Of a stretch of DNA of 64,000 nt, positions 1 to 11,880 are shown piece after piece (position 1 is the first letter of the stretch; every line of letters starts with the position of its first letter). Made by a program: the position numbers and the translations under genes. The notes beneath the pieces were generated by a model. The model was given only the letters and a program-made list of their open reading frames with translations, searched no databases and had not been told where the DNA came from. The stretch comes from Amborella trichopoda (lineage: Eukaryota; Streptophyta; Magnoliopsida; Amborellales; Amborellaceae), in NCBI RefSeq assembly GCF_000471905.2, contig NW_006499751.1:1173698-1237697 (forward strand), given 5' to 3'.

Positions 1-262
1 ACCCACAAGGGTTTTCGACCGTGTCAGATCCAATGACAGTGGTCTCATAGCTATTTAACACACAAAAATATAGTTCTAGTTATGAGGTCCATTTTAGGGT
101 GTTAGAGGTTGACTTTTCCAAAATTGTTTCTTCGTATGAGCTGCTTTAAACATGTCGGATTGAGATGAAACTTGTCAGGTTGCCCTTTCGAGTGCTTACT
201 ATTCTAGGGCAATTATGTGATTATCGGGAATTCTATTGTATGTCAAGGATTTATTGTTTGGC
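1..262 (-). mobile_element. LTR internal fragment of the Tat family
   Basis: The reverse complement matches by eye the stretches at about 16,430-16,690, 32,090-32,340 and 34,670-34,920 inside the long LTRs, for example the segment resembling TCTGACACGNTNGAAAACCC. It abuts integrase sequence directly, so the 3' spacer, antisense frame and start of the LTR are missing here. It continues beyond the window edge. Confidence 0.7.
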
Positions 263-269
263 CTCTCTT

Positions 270-1030
270 TTATTTTGCATCGAGACTCAAGGTGCTGAAA
301 AATGTGTTAAAACAAATACTTCTAAATTGGGGGCCATTGTCTGATATAATCCGGTCAGGCACTCCAAATCGACATATAATATAATGTCGCATAAAGTTGG
401 CCACCGCAGCCCCCGGAACTTGTTTGAGGGGGACCGCTTCAGCCCACTTGGAGAAATAATCCGTAGATGCCAGAATGAAGACATGGCACATCGCTGAAGG
501 AGGATCAATAGGTCCTACAATGTCCATACCCCATTGTAAAAAGGCCCATGATGCCACTGTATCCGGAGGCTAATAAATAAGACTTGAATGCATCTGACAC
601 ACCTGACATCTTTTAGCATAGCTTAGGGAATCAACAACCATTGAAGGTCATACCACAGTCTATGTATCCGTTCATAAAGCTTAGGGCATAACTGATGCAG
701 TCCGCAGATGCCTGAATCTATTTCTTTCAATACCTTATTTGCTTCTTACGCATCCACGCATCTTAGAAGAATACCATCGAAAGATTGATAGAAGAGAGCA
801 TCCCCTTCAAGGAGAGCGTACTTAGTAGACATCCGACGCACATTGTTGGGATCGGTGCGATCTTCAGGGAGTCTACCGTGTTTTATGAAATTAATGATGG
901 GTGCCCTCCAATCTTCCACCTGCTCAACGTCTACACACATAGGGTCGAAGAACTCTGGTTCCTATTTCTGAACATTAGTTCCTTGACTCTGTGTCATTTC
1001 CTACTCTGCCTTAATAACTTCTTTAGCTGA
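270..1030 (-). pseudogene. Integrase remnant (Tat Gypsy)
   Basis: The retroviral-type integrase core is recognisable on the minus strand at 270-557: GMDIVGPIDPP, then a DYFSKWAEAVPLKQ block and a RIISDNGPQF block, the usual arrangement around the second catalytic aspartate. The zinc-binding upstream part lies at roughly 560-720, and 746-940 matches the linker between the second RNase H and integrase seen at 9,800-10,015. The C-terminal part is not present. In life it would insert element cDNA into chromosomes. Broken fossil. Confidence 0.8.
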
Positions 1031-1149
1031 CAGAAGTACAAGGTGGGCAGATTCCTCTCAACATCCATGTCTACAGCAGTTCTCAGCTCAACATGCCTCC
1101 AGTCTGCCACCCAGACAGGTGTCAGCCCTAGTGAGGATAATTGAATTGT

Positions 1150-1560
1150 AGCCCCGAGTTTTACGAGTGCATCGGCCTACGAGTTTAACCTCTTGGGGAT
1201 GTGACTCAAGGATACATCATCAAACTGAGCCATATACGATTTTGTAGTATCATGATAAGGGTTGCGAGTATCTTTTCTCACGTCATAGATCTCCTTAAGC
1301 TATCGAATAACCAACTCAGAGTCATCATAGATCTTGAGCTGCTCCAAGTCTAGTTCGAAGGCTATCTCCAACTCGATTATAAGGGCTTGAGATTTCACCT
1401 CGTTATGGGAACCGTCTTCATTGAGAGAGAAAGAAAGAGGCAGTACTCCTCCTTTCAGAGTCATGAATACCACTTCGATGCCTCCTTGATCATATTGGAA
1501 GGCTCCATCGAAGTACATCTCCACGCTTGAGCAAGTTCTGCACAAGATACTTCTTCAATA
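1150..1560 (-). pseudogene. Archaeal-type second RNase H remnant (Tat marker domain)
   Basis: At 1,300-1,545 the minus strand reads a block beginning MYFDGAFQYDQGG and ending DDSELVIR. This is the second RNase H fold found after the native RNase H in plant Tat elements. The same domain occurs in the plus copy at 9,150-9,536. It supports the lineage call more firmly than RT alone. Fossil. Confidence 0.8.
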
Positions 1561-1579
1561 GGGAGGTCACTTGATAAAG

Positions 1580-2900
1580 GAGATTCTGTCGGTACGGGAT
1601 GTGCTGCGAGAAAATCAGCCAAAGCTTGGCCTTTGATGGCCTTTTATGGGACATATGTGATGTCGAATTCCATTAGCAATAATATCCACTTAGCAAGACA
1701 TCCTAACAAGCATGGGCGTGTCATGAGAAACTTTACAGGATCTGCTTTTGATATAAGTTTAACTTCATGACCAAGCAAGTAGTGGCAGAGCTTTTATACT
1801 GCAAATATTAGGACCAGGGACATCTTCTCTATAGGGGGATAATTCTTCTTGGCCACTTGCATCCTACAGTTGAGAGAGTATAGTGCGGTTTCTTTCCCTT
1901 CGCCATTGTTCTGCACCAATAATGCCCGAGTGACTCGTCTAGAGCCGTTACATACAAGATGAGGGGTTTTCCGAACACCGGTGTAGAGATCACTAGAGGG
2001 TTGAGTAAATAATGCTTGATTGTCATCAAGAGCTGCCTAACATGCTTCATCCCAAATGAATAGGGTATCCTTTTTCAACAGGTTCGTAAAAAGCTTACAA
2101 CGACCTTAGAGGTTTGAGATGAATCTGCGGATATAATCCAGCTACCCTTGGAGGGATCATAGCTCTTGCAATGTTGTTGGTGATGGCATTTCCTAGATCG
2201 CCTTGATCTTAACTGGCTCAACTTCCAGCTCTCGGTGTCCAACAATGAACCCCAATAATTTTCCTGAAAACACGACAAAAGCGCATTTCAGAGGGTTCAT
2301 TTTGAGCTGATGAAGGCGTAATCATTCGAACACCTTTTCAAGGTCTCTCATATGAACGTCTTTCTCCTCGGATTTCACCACCAACTCATCTACATAACAT
2401 TCGATCTTGTTGCGCATCATATCCGTAAAAATGGTCATCATTTCCCTCTGATATGTGGCACCAACATTCTTCAATCCAAAAGGCATCATTGTGTAGTAGA
2501 AGACCCCTTTTGGAGTCAAGAATGTGGTGGCTTCCTCATCTTTTGGTGCCATCCATGAAGGAGAAGATCTAACAGTGAGCCATAAAATCATGGAGCTTCT
2601 CCGTGAATGGCATTGGGAAGTCATCCTTGGGACAAGTGGTATTCAGTTCGCAGAAGTTGATGCAAACCCTAATTTGGCTGTTCTTCTTCTTGATCTTCTT
2701 CTTGATTGGGACAACATTTGCTAGCCACTTTGGGTACTTGACTTCGTGAATGAAGCTTGCTTATCTGAGTTTGGTCACCTTGACATCTATCTTAATTTCG
2801 AAGTCAGGCGTGAGCCTCCTTGATTCTGCTTAACAGGTTTGACGGGTGGATCGATGCCAAGATGGTGGACTGCAACTTGAGTGTCTAAACCAGGCATCTC
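1580..2900 (-). pseudogene. Reverse transcriptase and native RNase H remnant
   Basis: Minus-strand blocks include TFLTPKGVFYYTMMPFGLKN followed by a VDELVVKS stretch (RT palm region, 2,322-2,624) and an RNase H block around 1,830-2,060 with LILYVTALDESLG. Order and spacing match the plus copy at 7,935-9,130. It would copy element RNA into DNA and remove the RNA strand. Interrupted many times; not functional. Confidence 0.85.
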
Positions 2901-3047
2901 TTGGTAATGTCAGGCAAAGATGTCTCAGTTTTCTTACAAGAAGATGGTAAAATTCTCCTCTTTTGACAACATATTTACCGAGATGAAAGTGGGCATGGGG
3001 TTTGCTTCGTCTCCTAGATTTATCTCCTAGAGCTCATCAGTTGTGGC

Positions 3048-4361
3048 TTAACCGCCTTCTTCCCATTCTTTTGGGGCTTCCAGCAACTCTTCATCATTGG
3101 CTTCGAAGATCTTCTCATTAACCTCAAGTGCAGAGACCCATGATCCTGACATCTCTGCTTCCAATAGAGCTCCAAGGTAGGTCACAATTTTTGCACCCTT
3201 CTCAAACTGAGGAACAGAAGGGTCAACCTCAAATATGGATGGCATATTAGGCTGCAAGAGTTGGATTTGAAAGTTACAGGGAAGTTGAGATTCAATGATT
3301 GTGGGACCAAAGGCACCCTCATGTGAATCGCACGGTCTTTGCATGGGTGTGTGCAGGGTTTGCCCCGTTTTAGCTTATGCTTTCTAGACCTGTACCATGT
3401 GACAAGCTTCCTAACAATAAAAGCTCTGCCCTCTTGATTGTCTCAGCCTCTGCTCAAAGTCGGCCTCAGGAGGCCATTGGTGTTTCTTTGGCCTTGATCT
3501 CTTATGCTTCGTGATGGAAGAAGATGACTCTACCTTAGCTTGCACTGCCAAGGCGTCAGCGGCTGTCAAGAATCCAACCCCCTGAGCTAATGTCTTTTTC
3601 AGCCGCCTCCAGTGCGTCCTGCTTATATTGGTTCTTTCGAGCTCTCTGTCAAGAGCCTCGAAGTTTGGACATTTCAAGGTTGTACCTGTAGGAGACATAG
3701 AAGAGGAAAGATAAGAAAAATAAGAATAAGAGGAAGAAGGAGAAGGGTCAGTAGGAGAGGGAATTTTAAGGTCGTTCCCCTCATCAGACCAATCTGGGCA
3801 GCGTTTTACGTCATCACCAGAGTTGAACATGTGCAGGGGGTCTTTTGGATCTTTCCCCTGCTTAGACCGTTTGGTGGTGCTTTTAATGTCGTAACCGTCA
3901 TTGGACGTGCCCTGAGTAAGAGATGACCCAAAGAAATCCCCTTGATGAGATGAAGGAATAAGGTTGATGGTGGCCAGTATGAAGTCTTGTAAGGTCGGCA
4001 AGGGAGAAAGAGGCCTGAGAAATCTTGGCTCGACCGGTGGCTGAGGAACCTTGTTCTTCCAGTGAGCAACCCTTGGTGTTCGTTTTCTTCTAGTCACTTT
4101 TGGAGGTGCTTGGTCTGCCTCGCTAGGTTTGTGAATAGCCTTAGCTTGACGAATCGCTTCTCTCTTTAAAGACTTGAGCCTGCTCCGCCCGTGATATACA
4201 TTCCATGGTTGGGAAGTCGAGGGTTCAATGGGATCAGAGGCATCCTTCCGGGAGTCTTGCGTGGAAATGTCTTCTTGAATGGAGTGCCTTGAGGGTGTTC
4301 GGCGTAAGCAATGTAACCTCCCTGGATGTTTTCTGCAACCACAACTTCGAACCCATAACAT
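3048..4361 (-). pseudogene. Gag-pol linker and pre-RT spacer remnant
   Basis: The longest stretch is 316 residues at 3,411-4,361, rich in basic, proline and serine residues, with HMFNSGDDVKRCPDWSDEG and a serine/proline tract; equivalent segments occur at 6,893-7,078 and 41,678-42,499. The 98-residue piece at 3,048-3,344 is the acidic spacer just before RT. No function is known for this linker beyond being part of the polyprotein. The retropepsin that follows the linker in other copies here is absent. Confidence 0.7.
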
Positions 4362-4499
4362 ATGTTCAGCTCATGGCCCCATATCTAATGGTACGGGCAC
4401 CAGTGATTCCCAGTCCCCTAAGCAAGGCACCTGGGTTACCTCTCCAACATTGGCGTGAGGAGTCCTTGTTTGAGCATCATATCGAGCAGATCGTGGAGA

Positions 4500-6433
4500 A
4501 GATCTATTGAGAGCTCATCAGGAGGACACATGCTTTTGTCTTTCTCCTGTACTCTTACCACATGGGAAGCTTTAGCTGCCCCAAATTCTTTCTTGAGTTC
4601 TTCGAGTTTGATCTGATCCTTCTAGATTAGAGCCTCGATGAGGTCTTTAAGTGTGTAGCATTCTTCTGTGCAGTGATTTACCATTTAATGATAAGCACAG
4701 TATCTTGCGTGCGTATTGAGACTAGCTAGGGAAACTTGATCTAGAGCAACTCAATCATGTTCTATTCCAGAAATAGTCAAAGCAGTGCAAGAACCCATTC
4801 CTTTTCAAAAGGAAAGACCTTGTTATGATGGTTAATCAAATAATCACTCCGATTAAGGTTCGTAGGTCGAGGTACCCAGTTGTATGATTGCTGCTTGCCT
4901 CCCTAAGGCACTGATTGGGTTTTTGCCTTGCCTACCCCTTAGGGAGGTCCAAAGTTTGAGAGGTAGCCTTCTTTGGATCATTGACGGTAACGACCGCACT
5001 GATTACCCCTTTTTGTTGGTTTCCCCGAGCATTGGTTCGAGAATTACCATTGCCTCGGTTTTTTCCCAAGCTTGAACACTGTTGTCGCGACCCGCCATGG
5101 TGGCGTGACAAACTCTATATGCAAACTGACTTAGAGATCTGCTCTGACATGCAAGTCGGATTGGGGGCCTCAACATGTAGAGCAATCTCAGGTCGCATTT
5201 TTCGCACACCGGTTTGAATTGCTTCCTTCTTGGGCATGAGATTCGGATGGCAAGCATCCAAATCTCTCCGTCTTGATATGAATTGATCTACATGTTCATC
5301 TAGATCTTGTGTCAAGGTGAGAAGCTAAATGGTTTGAAACTCTCTCTCGACCTCATAGAAACACTAGTGGAACAGTTTCTCCATTTCCTCTCAAGTATGC
5401 ACTGAATTCGAGGAAGCCGAGCATACCACTGAAAACCGGGCCATCATGGGCACAAACTGATAGAGAAGGACTCTCCCATCAGCCCCTGTCTCTTGACATG
5501 CCACTTGGAAATGGGCGATATGCTGGTGTGGGGATGGTGTATCATCGAACAGGGGAAACTTCCCTTTCTTATAGACTACGGGAAATGGAACCTAATCAAT
5601 GTAAGAGGGTTATGGCTTCTGATACAGCGTTGCACCCCGTATACTCGGGATTTGCCTGTTCTTTAGGTTCTGAGCTACCATAGCATCAATGTCCACCTGT
5701 GAGATAGGGTGAGGACAGAATTGTCCTATGAGGTAGGGGGAGAAGGATGCCTTAGAGCTACATAATCCGAGTGATTGGATTTGACCTCATTGTTGGCCGA
5801 GTGTCGCGCAGTTTCCATGTGATCAATTTTCTCCATCATTACGCACACCATGTCTTTGAAACTATTCATGCACTCTTCTTGAGAGTCTCCAAGTTCGTTT
5901 ACAACCATAACGTTGACCATTTCTCCATGGAGTTCAACCTTAGGTGAAGTGGAAGGATTCCGATCTTGGCGAGTCATACGTGGCAGATCGGTCAGCATGG
6001 GGTCTGCATGCCCTGACTGGACTCGACTCTTGTATTCTGATTGTGTAAGGATTGGTTCTAGACTATCTTGGGACCGTGGCTACAGGGTGGTCGGGTCAAC
6101 TTTTATGACGCTGATCATGGTGTAGGATTCTCGCACCTCTTCTTCAGTCTCTGCAATTCGAAGAGGGTAAAAGGAATTTTCAAGAAGGAGACTCTTGGAG
6201 TTAGGTGCCCCGACTTTTCTGGCTGGCGGCTTAATCAGGATCTTCAGTCCTTTATTTTTATTATCTTTGAGGCTACAATTGAATTCTCTCCTAAACTGGG
6301 ACTCAAATCGAAGTTTATTTGCCTTCTTAGAGCATGAGATGGTGGTCTCCATAAGATGGGGCAGCAAATGTGGACCATGGACGGGGACAAGCTTGGGTTG
6401 GTGCCTTAGAAGTCGCAGAATTTCATCAATCAT
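4500..6433 (-). pseudogene. Gag remnant (minus copy)
   Basis: Recognised by alignment with the better plus-strand gag at 39,780-41,180: blocks LTDLPRMTRQDRNPS and QEECMNSFKDMVCVMMEKID (5,726-5,998) and a TQDLDEHVDQFISRRRDLD block (5,115-5,315) correspond one to one. Gag forms the cytoplasmic particle in which reverse transcription occurs. Multiple interruptions. The N-terminal section at 6,080-6,433 is weaker but collinear. Confidence 0.7.
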
Positions 6434-6462
6434 CGGCCCTTTGCCCCAAACTCCATTGTGAG

Positions 6463-7930
6463 ATATCTCACAAACCAGGACCTTCCTATCAATGAATCAG
6501 ACTTTGCAGAACCCTCGACTTCCCAGCCATGGATGATCTACCATGGCTGAATTAGACTCAAGTCTTTGAGGCAAGAAGCAGTTCGCCAAGCCAGCACTGT
6601 TCCCGAACCCAGTGAGACAAATCAAATAGCACCTTAGAAAACCAAAAAAAGACGAACACCAAGGGCTGCTTGCCGAAGAAACAAGACCGCTCAACCCACA
6701 GTCAAGCAGGAATTTCTCAGGCCGCTTCCTCCATTGCCAACTTAGCTGGACTTCATCACGATCCTTTTTCCTTCTTCATCCTGTCAAGAAGATGTCCCCG
6801 TGCCATCTTCCACTCAGCAAACGTCTGATGAGGGTGACGATGCTAAAAGCACTCCCCAGTAGTGTAAGTGAGGGAAAGACCTAAAAGACCCCTTGCAACC
6901 GTCCAATCCTGATGATGATGTAAAAAGCTGCTCAGATCAGTTTGATGAGGGGAACGACCTTAAAAGTCCCCAACTTTCTAACCCTTCTACACCTTCTTCT
7001 CCTGGTTCTCATTCTCTTGCTCCTATGTCTTCTTCAAGTACGACCTTTATGTGCTCAGACTTCGAGTCTCTCGACTGAGAATTCGAAGGAATCAATATAA
7101 GCAGGACGCAGCGGAATCAACTGAGAAAGACCCTGGCACAGGCAAAAGGATTCCCAATAGTTACTGATTCCCTGACAGATAAAGCTAAGGCAGAGCCACC
7201 TACCACAAAGAAGCGCAAGAAGTCGAAGCCAAAGAAACCCCAGTGGCCACCTGAGCCTAACTTTGAGCAAAGATTGAGAGAATGGAGGGGGCAAAGATTC
7301 TACTCTCAGCAAACTTGCCACATGATACAAGTCTGTGACGCACTAACCCGTGTGTACCAAACACTGCAGATAGCTTCTCAAAGGCCAAGTGATTCGCATT
7401 GGCATACTCGTGGCACTACAATCGTTGAATCCCAAATCCCTTGCGATCTCCAAGACGAACTCCTGCAGTCTGAAAAACAACCCATGTTTATTGAAGGCGC
7501 TTCCCTTCCTCAAACGGGGAAAGATGCATAAATTATAATCCACTTTGAGCCTCTATTGGAGGCAGAGATGTCAGAATCATGGGTCTCTCCATTTGAGGTC
7601 AATCAAAAGATCCTTGAAAACAACGATGAGGAGTTGCAAGAGGCTCCAGAAGAATTGGAAGAGGGTGATCAGGCCACAACTGACGAACTCGAAGAAATAA
7701 ACCTTAGAGATGAAGCGGACCCCAGACCTACCTTTATTTAAGCAAGAATGTCTCTAGATGAGAAAGAGGAGTTCATTGCCTTCTTGAAAACGAACCGGGA
7801 AGTCTTTGCATGGTATTACCATGAGATGCCTGATTTAGACCCTCAAGTCGTCGTTCACCGTCTGGGCATTGATCCAACTGTCAAACCTGTCAATCAAAAA
7901 TCAAGAAGGTTCATGCCTGATCTTGAAATG
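6463..7930 (+). pseudogene. Gag-pol linker and pre-RT spacer (plus copy)
   Basis: Begins with a segment similar to 41,845 onward, passes a serine/proline tract (SNPSTPSSPGSHSLAPMSSS) and a basic segment with KKRKKSKPKKPQWPP-like composition, then an acidic spacer with SWVSPFEVNQKILENNDEEL. It leads into the RT N-terminal block with VAWYYHEMP-like residues, including FAWYYHEMPDLDPQVV. No catalytic domain. Fossil polyprotein segment. Confidence 0.7.
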
Positions 7931-7934
7931 TAGA

Positions 7935-9153
7935 TAGATGCCGAGATAACCAAACTTAGACAAGAAAGTTTCATCTGTGAAGTCAAGTACCCAAAAAGGC
8001 TAGCAAATGTTGTTCCGGTCAAGAAGAAGAATGGTCAAATCAAGGTCTGTATTGACTTTCGTGATTTGAATACCGCTTGTCCCAAGGATGACTTCCCATT
8101 GCCATTCACCGAGATGCTCATCGACTCCACAACTCATAGTCAAATCTTTTCCTTCATGGATGGATACTTCGGGTATAATCAGATAAGATTGGCTCCTGAA
8201 GATGAAGAGGCCACAACATTCTTAACTTTGAAAGGGGTCTTCTGTTACACAATGATGCCTTTTGGATTAAAGAATGCCGGCACCACAAACCAGAGAGAAA
8301 TGACGACCATTTTTCGAGACATGATGCATAAAGAGGTGGAGTGTTAAGTGGATGACTTGGTGGTAAAATCCAAAGAGAAGGATGCTTATATGAGAGATCT
8401 TGAAAAGGTGTTCAAACGCTTGCGCCTCCATCAGCTAAAAATGAACTCGCTGAAATGTGCTTTTGGTGTGAGTTTGGGAAAATTCTTGGGGTTCAATGTC
8501 AGACATCGAGGGCTTGAATTAGAGCCAGTTAAGATCAAGGCAATCCAAGAAATGTCGTCACCGACTTCACTTTGAGAACTGCGCTCCCTCCAAAGGCAAC
8601 TGGCATACATTCACAAGTTCATCTCGAATCTCTCGGTTCGTTGTAAACCCTTTACACACCTGCTAAAGAAAGATACACCATTCATCTGGGATGAAGCATG
8701 ATAAGTAGCCCTTGACTACATGAAACATTATTTATTCAACCCTCCAGTACTCTCTACTCCATATTGGAAACGCCCCTCATTCCATATGTGACTGCTTTAG
8801 ACGAGTCATTCGGAGCATTGTTGGCACAAAACAATGAAGAGGGAAAGGAGATTGCGTTATATAACCTCAGCCACAGGATGCAGGGGGGCGAGAAGAACTA
8901 TCCCCCAATAGAAAAGATGTGTCTAGCCCTGATCTTCGCAATACAGAAGCTCCACCATTACTTGCTTGGTCATGAAGCAAAACTTATATCAAAAGCTGAC
9001 CCTGTAAAGTTTCTCATGACACGCCCATGCTTATTGGGACGCCTTGCTAAGTGGGGATCATTGCTGATAGAGTTCGATATCATGTATGTCCCACAGAAAA
9101 CAATCAAGGGCCAAGCCCTGGCTGATTTCTCGTGGCACACCCCGTACCGATAG
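7935..9153 (+). pseudogene. Reverse transcriptase plus native RNase H remnant (plus copy)
   Basis: RT motifs seen: CIDFRDLNTACPKDDFPLP, FMDGYFGYNQI, FCYTMMPFGLKN, and VDDLVVKSKEKD (the catalytic-loop region), then EPVKIKAIQEM. RNase H follows at 8,764-9,153 with PYVTALDESFGALLAQ and KMCLALIFAIQKLHHYL, ending with a KGQALADF motif typical of plant Gypsy elements. Length and order fit Tat pol. Fossil with several interruptions. Confidence 0.88.
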
Positions 9154-9536
9154 AATCTACTTTACCAAGCGACCTCCCCGATGAAGAAGTATTTTGTGCT
9201 AACCTTGTTCATGAGTGGGAATTATACTTCGAAGGAGCTTTCCAATCAGATCGAGGAGGCACTGGAGTAGTACTCTTGACTCCGAGAGGAGGAGTATTAC
9301 CACTTTCTTTTTCTCTCACTCAAACCGATTCTCATAATGAGGTAGAATATCAAGCCCTTATAATCAGATTCGAGATAGCCTTCGATCTCGAGTTGGAGCA
9401 GTTTAAGATCTTTGGTGACTCTGAGTTGGTTATCCGGCAACTCAAAGGGATCTATGATGCAAGAAAAGACACTCACAAGCCTTATCATGATACTGCAAAA
9501 TCGTATATATCGCTCAGTTTGAAGACATATCCTTGA
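9150..9536 (+). pseudogene. Archaeal-type RNase H remnant (plus copy)
   Basis: Directly after KGQALADF comes WELYFEGAFQSDRGG, then GVVLLTPRGGVLPLSF, HNEVEYQALIIRFEIA and FGDSELVIRQLKGIYDAR. The pattern matches the extra RNase H of the Tat lineage, which is thought to have been acquired in addition to the native domain. Fossil. Confidence 0.85.
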
Positions 9537-10014
9537 GTCACATCCCCAGGGGGCTAAATTCGTAGGCCGATGCACTCGCAAAACTCGACGCTACAATTCA
9601 ATTGTCCTCATCAGGTCCCACGCTTGTTTCGGTGGCAGAATGGAGAACATCGAACTAAGAATTGAAGTTGATGTGGATGACGAGAGAAATATCTTCCCCG
9701 CGTGTCCCCCTTATCCATTTGGAGCACTTTTATTGGCTAAAGAAGTAATCAAAACTGAACAAGCAATAGTACATAGTCAAGAAGCTAAGGGTCGAAATTA
9801 AGAACCATAATTCTTTGACCCAATGTGCGCAGAAATTGAGTAGGTAGAAGATTGGAGAGAGCCCATCACCAATTTCTTCAAACATGGCAAGCTTCCGGAC
9901 GATTGTGCCGAAGGTAACAACATACGTCGAATGTCCATCAAGTATACTCTTCTAGAAGGAGATGTTCTCTCTAGACGGTCATTTGACAACATTCTTCATA
10001 GATTTGTCGACATC

Positions 10015-11104
10015 TAAGAAGAAAATAAAGCGTTAGAAGAAGTCCACTCAGGCATCTGTGGACTACACCAGTCCGTGCCTAAGCTCTATGAACGAATACG
10101 CAGGTTGGGATACTGTTGGCCTTCTATGATCGTCGATTCCTTAAGCTACCCTAAAAAGTGCCAGGTATGCCAAATACACTCTTGCCTGGTTCACCAGCCT
10201 CCAGAACCCTTACACCCTACGGTTGCATCATGACCCTTCTCACAATGGGGTATGGACATCGTAGGGCCTATTGACCCCTTTAGCAATGGGCCATGTTGTC
10301 ATCCTAGCTACAAAAGATTATTTCTCTAAACGGGCTGAAGCGGTCCCCCTAAAGCAAGTTCTTGGGACAATGGTGGCCTACTTTATTCGACATCATATCA
10401 TATACCACTTTGGAGTGCCCTACCAGATCATATCTGACAACGGCCTTCAATTTAGGAGTCATCACATTGATCGCTTAGTTAACCAGTTCAGTTTCGAGTG
10501 GAAGTACTCGACTATGTGCCACCCTCAGGTGAATGGATTAGCTGAGGCTTTCAATAAGACTCTATGCAATGTTCTAAGAAAGTCAGTAACTAAAACAAGG
10601 AAGAACTGACATGAGAAGCTTCCCGAAGCACTATGGGCTTATCGTACTACTGCACGAAATGCTACTGAATCCACTCCTTATTCTCTAGTCTATGGGGGTG
10701 AAGCAGTTTTACCTCTCAAAATACAAATCCCTTCATTTCGAGTCGCTACTCACCAAGGAATAACAGAAGATGAGAGAGTCAAGCTCCGGTATCAAGAATT
10801 GAATGCACTCGACGGAAAGAGGCTAGAGGCTCAGCAGAACCTTGAACTCAACCAAGGGAGAATGAAGAGGGCTTTTGATAAGTCTGTCAAGATCCGCTCA
10901 TTCACCTGTGGTGATCTAGTCTTAGCTGTCAAGAGGCTTATTGTCATGCATGGCTGGCGCAAAGGGAAGTTTGAGCCTAAGTGGGAAGGTCCCTTTACAG
11001 TCAAAAAGGTCTCGCTCAACGAAGCCTACATATTGGCACTTCCTGATGGAGAAGAGCCAATGCCCCCTATCAACAGGCGATACCTAAAGAAGCACTATCT
11101 GTGA
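10015..11104 (+). pseudogene. Integrase remnant (plus copy) with C-terminal GPF motif
   Basis: The zinc-binding region is near 10,020-10,200 (HSGICGLHQS...CQVCQ pattern), the core at 10,230-10,700 has DYFSKRAEAVPLKQ, QIISDNGLQF and a later HPQVNGLAEAFNKTL block, and the C-terminal part at 10,799-11,104 has KWEGPFTVKKV and ends NRRYLKKHYL. This C-terminal end marks the end of pol, which lets the following non-coding DNA be defined. Fossil. Confidence 0.85.
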
Positions 11105-11880
11105 TATGTATTCAAAAGAAAGGGACTCAATGTGAAAACAAGCAAGATAGTCCAAACAAAATGCTAACTATTTTTATGTTTATTGCAGTAAAAATGAGTT
11201 ATAAGTTATAAGAACCCATTACTAGGGAGGTTACAAGTCTCTTGCATCTGAGGATAAGAGGACGGTCACAAACCAAAAAGTTGCTCTTTTGCTCTCACAT
11301 CTGAGAGTAAGTGGATGGTTACAGGCCAAAACAAATGCCTGTCCCATGAGGAAGAAGCAAACCCACGAAAGGAAGGACCTCCTCATGAAGAAGAAGCGAA
11401 ACCACCTTGAGAGTTGGCTTTAATTCATCTGATGAGTAAGAGGATGGTTACAGGCCAGAAGACAAAGCAAAGCCACTCCAAGAAGATAGCGTCAATCCAT
11501 TCGACGTGCATGTCAAACATACAAGCCAGATACCTCATCTGACGTGTATATCAAACATACGATGTAGGATCCATTCGACGTGTGTATCAAACATACAAGA
11601 TGGGCTCATCTGGCAAGGAGCTAGCCTATGATGGAAAGAACACCCTATTCACAGTGAAGGCCCTTTCACAAAACGACATGGACCCCACTGTCATACTGCT
11701 GGATTTGGTTTCAACCAAGTACCACATCCCACGCCACATCCTTCATCACTCTTTGTCGAACCATGAACATCGCCGCGTGAAGCTCATTACCGAAAGTCGC
11801 AAACCCCGCACGTGACTTACCGACACATGCAAGCATCATTCTCCGCATCGTGATAAGCCACACGTGCTGATCAATGCCGA
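11105..11880 (+). other. 3' untranslated spacer of the Tat element, with two short repeat sets
   Basis: No gene is seen. It holds two small repeat families: about three copies of a segment like AAGAGGATGGTTACAGGCCA between 11,230 and 11,470, and three copies of a roughly 40-bp unit containing CATTCGACGTGTATATCAAACATAC between 11,495 and 11,605. The two short reading frames here are not recognisable. In intact family members this stretch should lie between pol and the antisense PMD frame. Confidence 0.5.

Larger units (their letters stand above)
1..6462 (-). mobile_element. Ty3/Gypsy Tat-lineage element, minus-strand gag/pol body (fossil)
   Basis: Reading leftward there are gag, a long gag-linker, a pre-RT spacer, reverse transcriptase, RNase H, a second archaeal-type RNase H and integrase, followed by a piece of LTR that runs off the window. 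The double RNase H places it in the Tat/Ogre-like lineage. It is clearly broken (well over ten interruptions) and ancient. Its gag end meets the gag-linker of the plus-strand copy at about 6,440-6,465, so the two bodies form an inverted pair. No protease is visible between linker and RT. Family assignment is strong; exact ends are uncertain. Confidence 0.85.
6463..11104 (+). mobile_element. Ty3/Gypsy Tat-lineage element, plus-strand pol body (fossil)
   Basis: Collinear set on plus: gag-linker (6,463-7,500), acidic pre-RT spacer (7,500-7,930), RT (7,935-8,575), RNase H (8,580-9,153), archaeal-type RNase H (9,150-9,536), linker and integrase (10,015-11,104). It starts abruptly inside the linker, so gag and 5' LTR are missing. 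Like its inverted partner, it has no protease between linker and spacer. Better preserved than the minus copy but still broken several times. Confidence 0.88.

Noticed and set aside
286-508. Overlapping second frame in the integrase region, and many similar shadow frames across the pol bodies
   Set aside because: They overlap the recognisable domain frame and have no domain content of their own.
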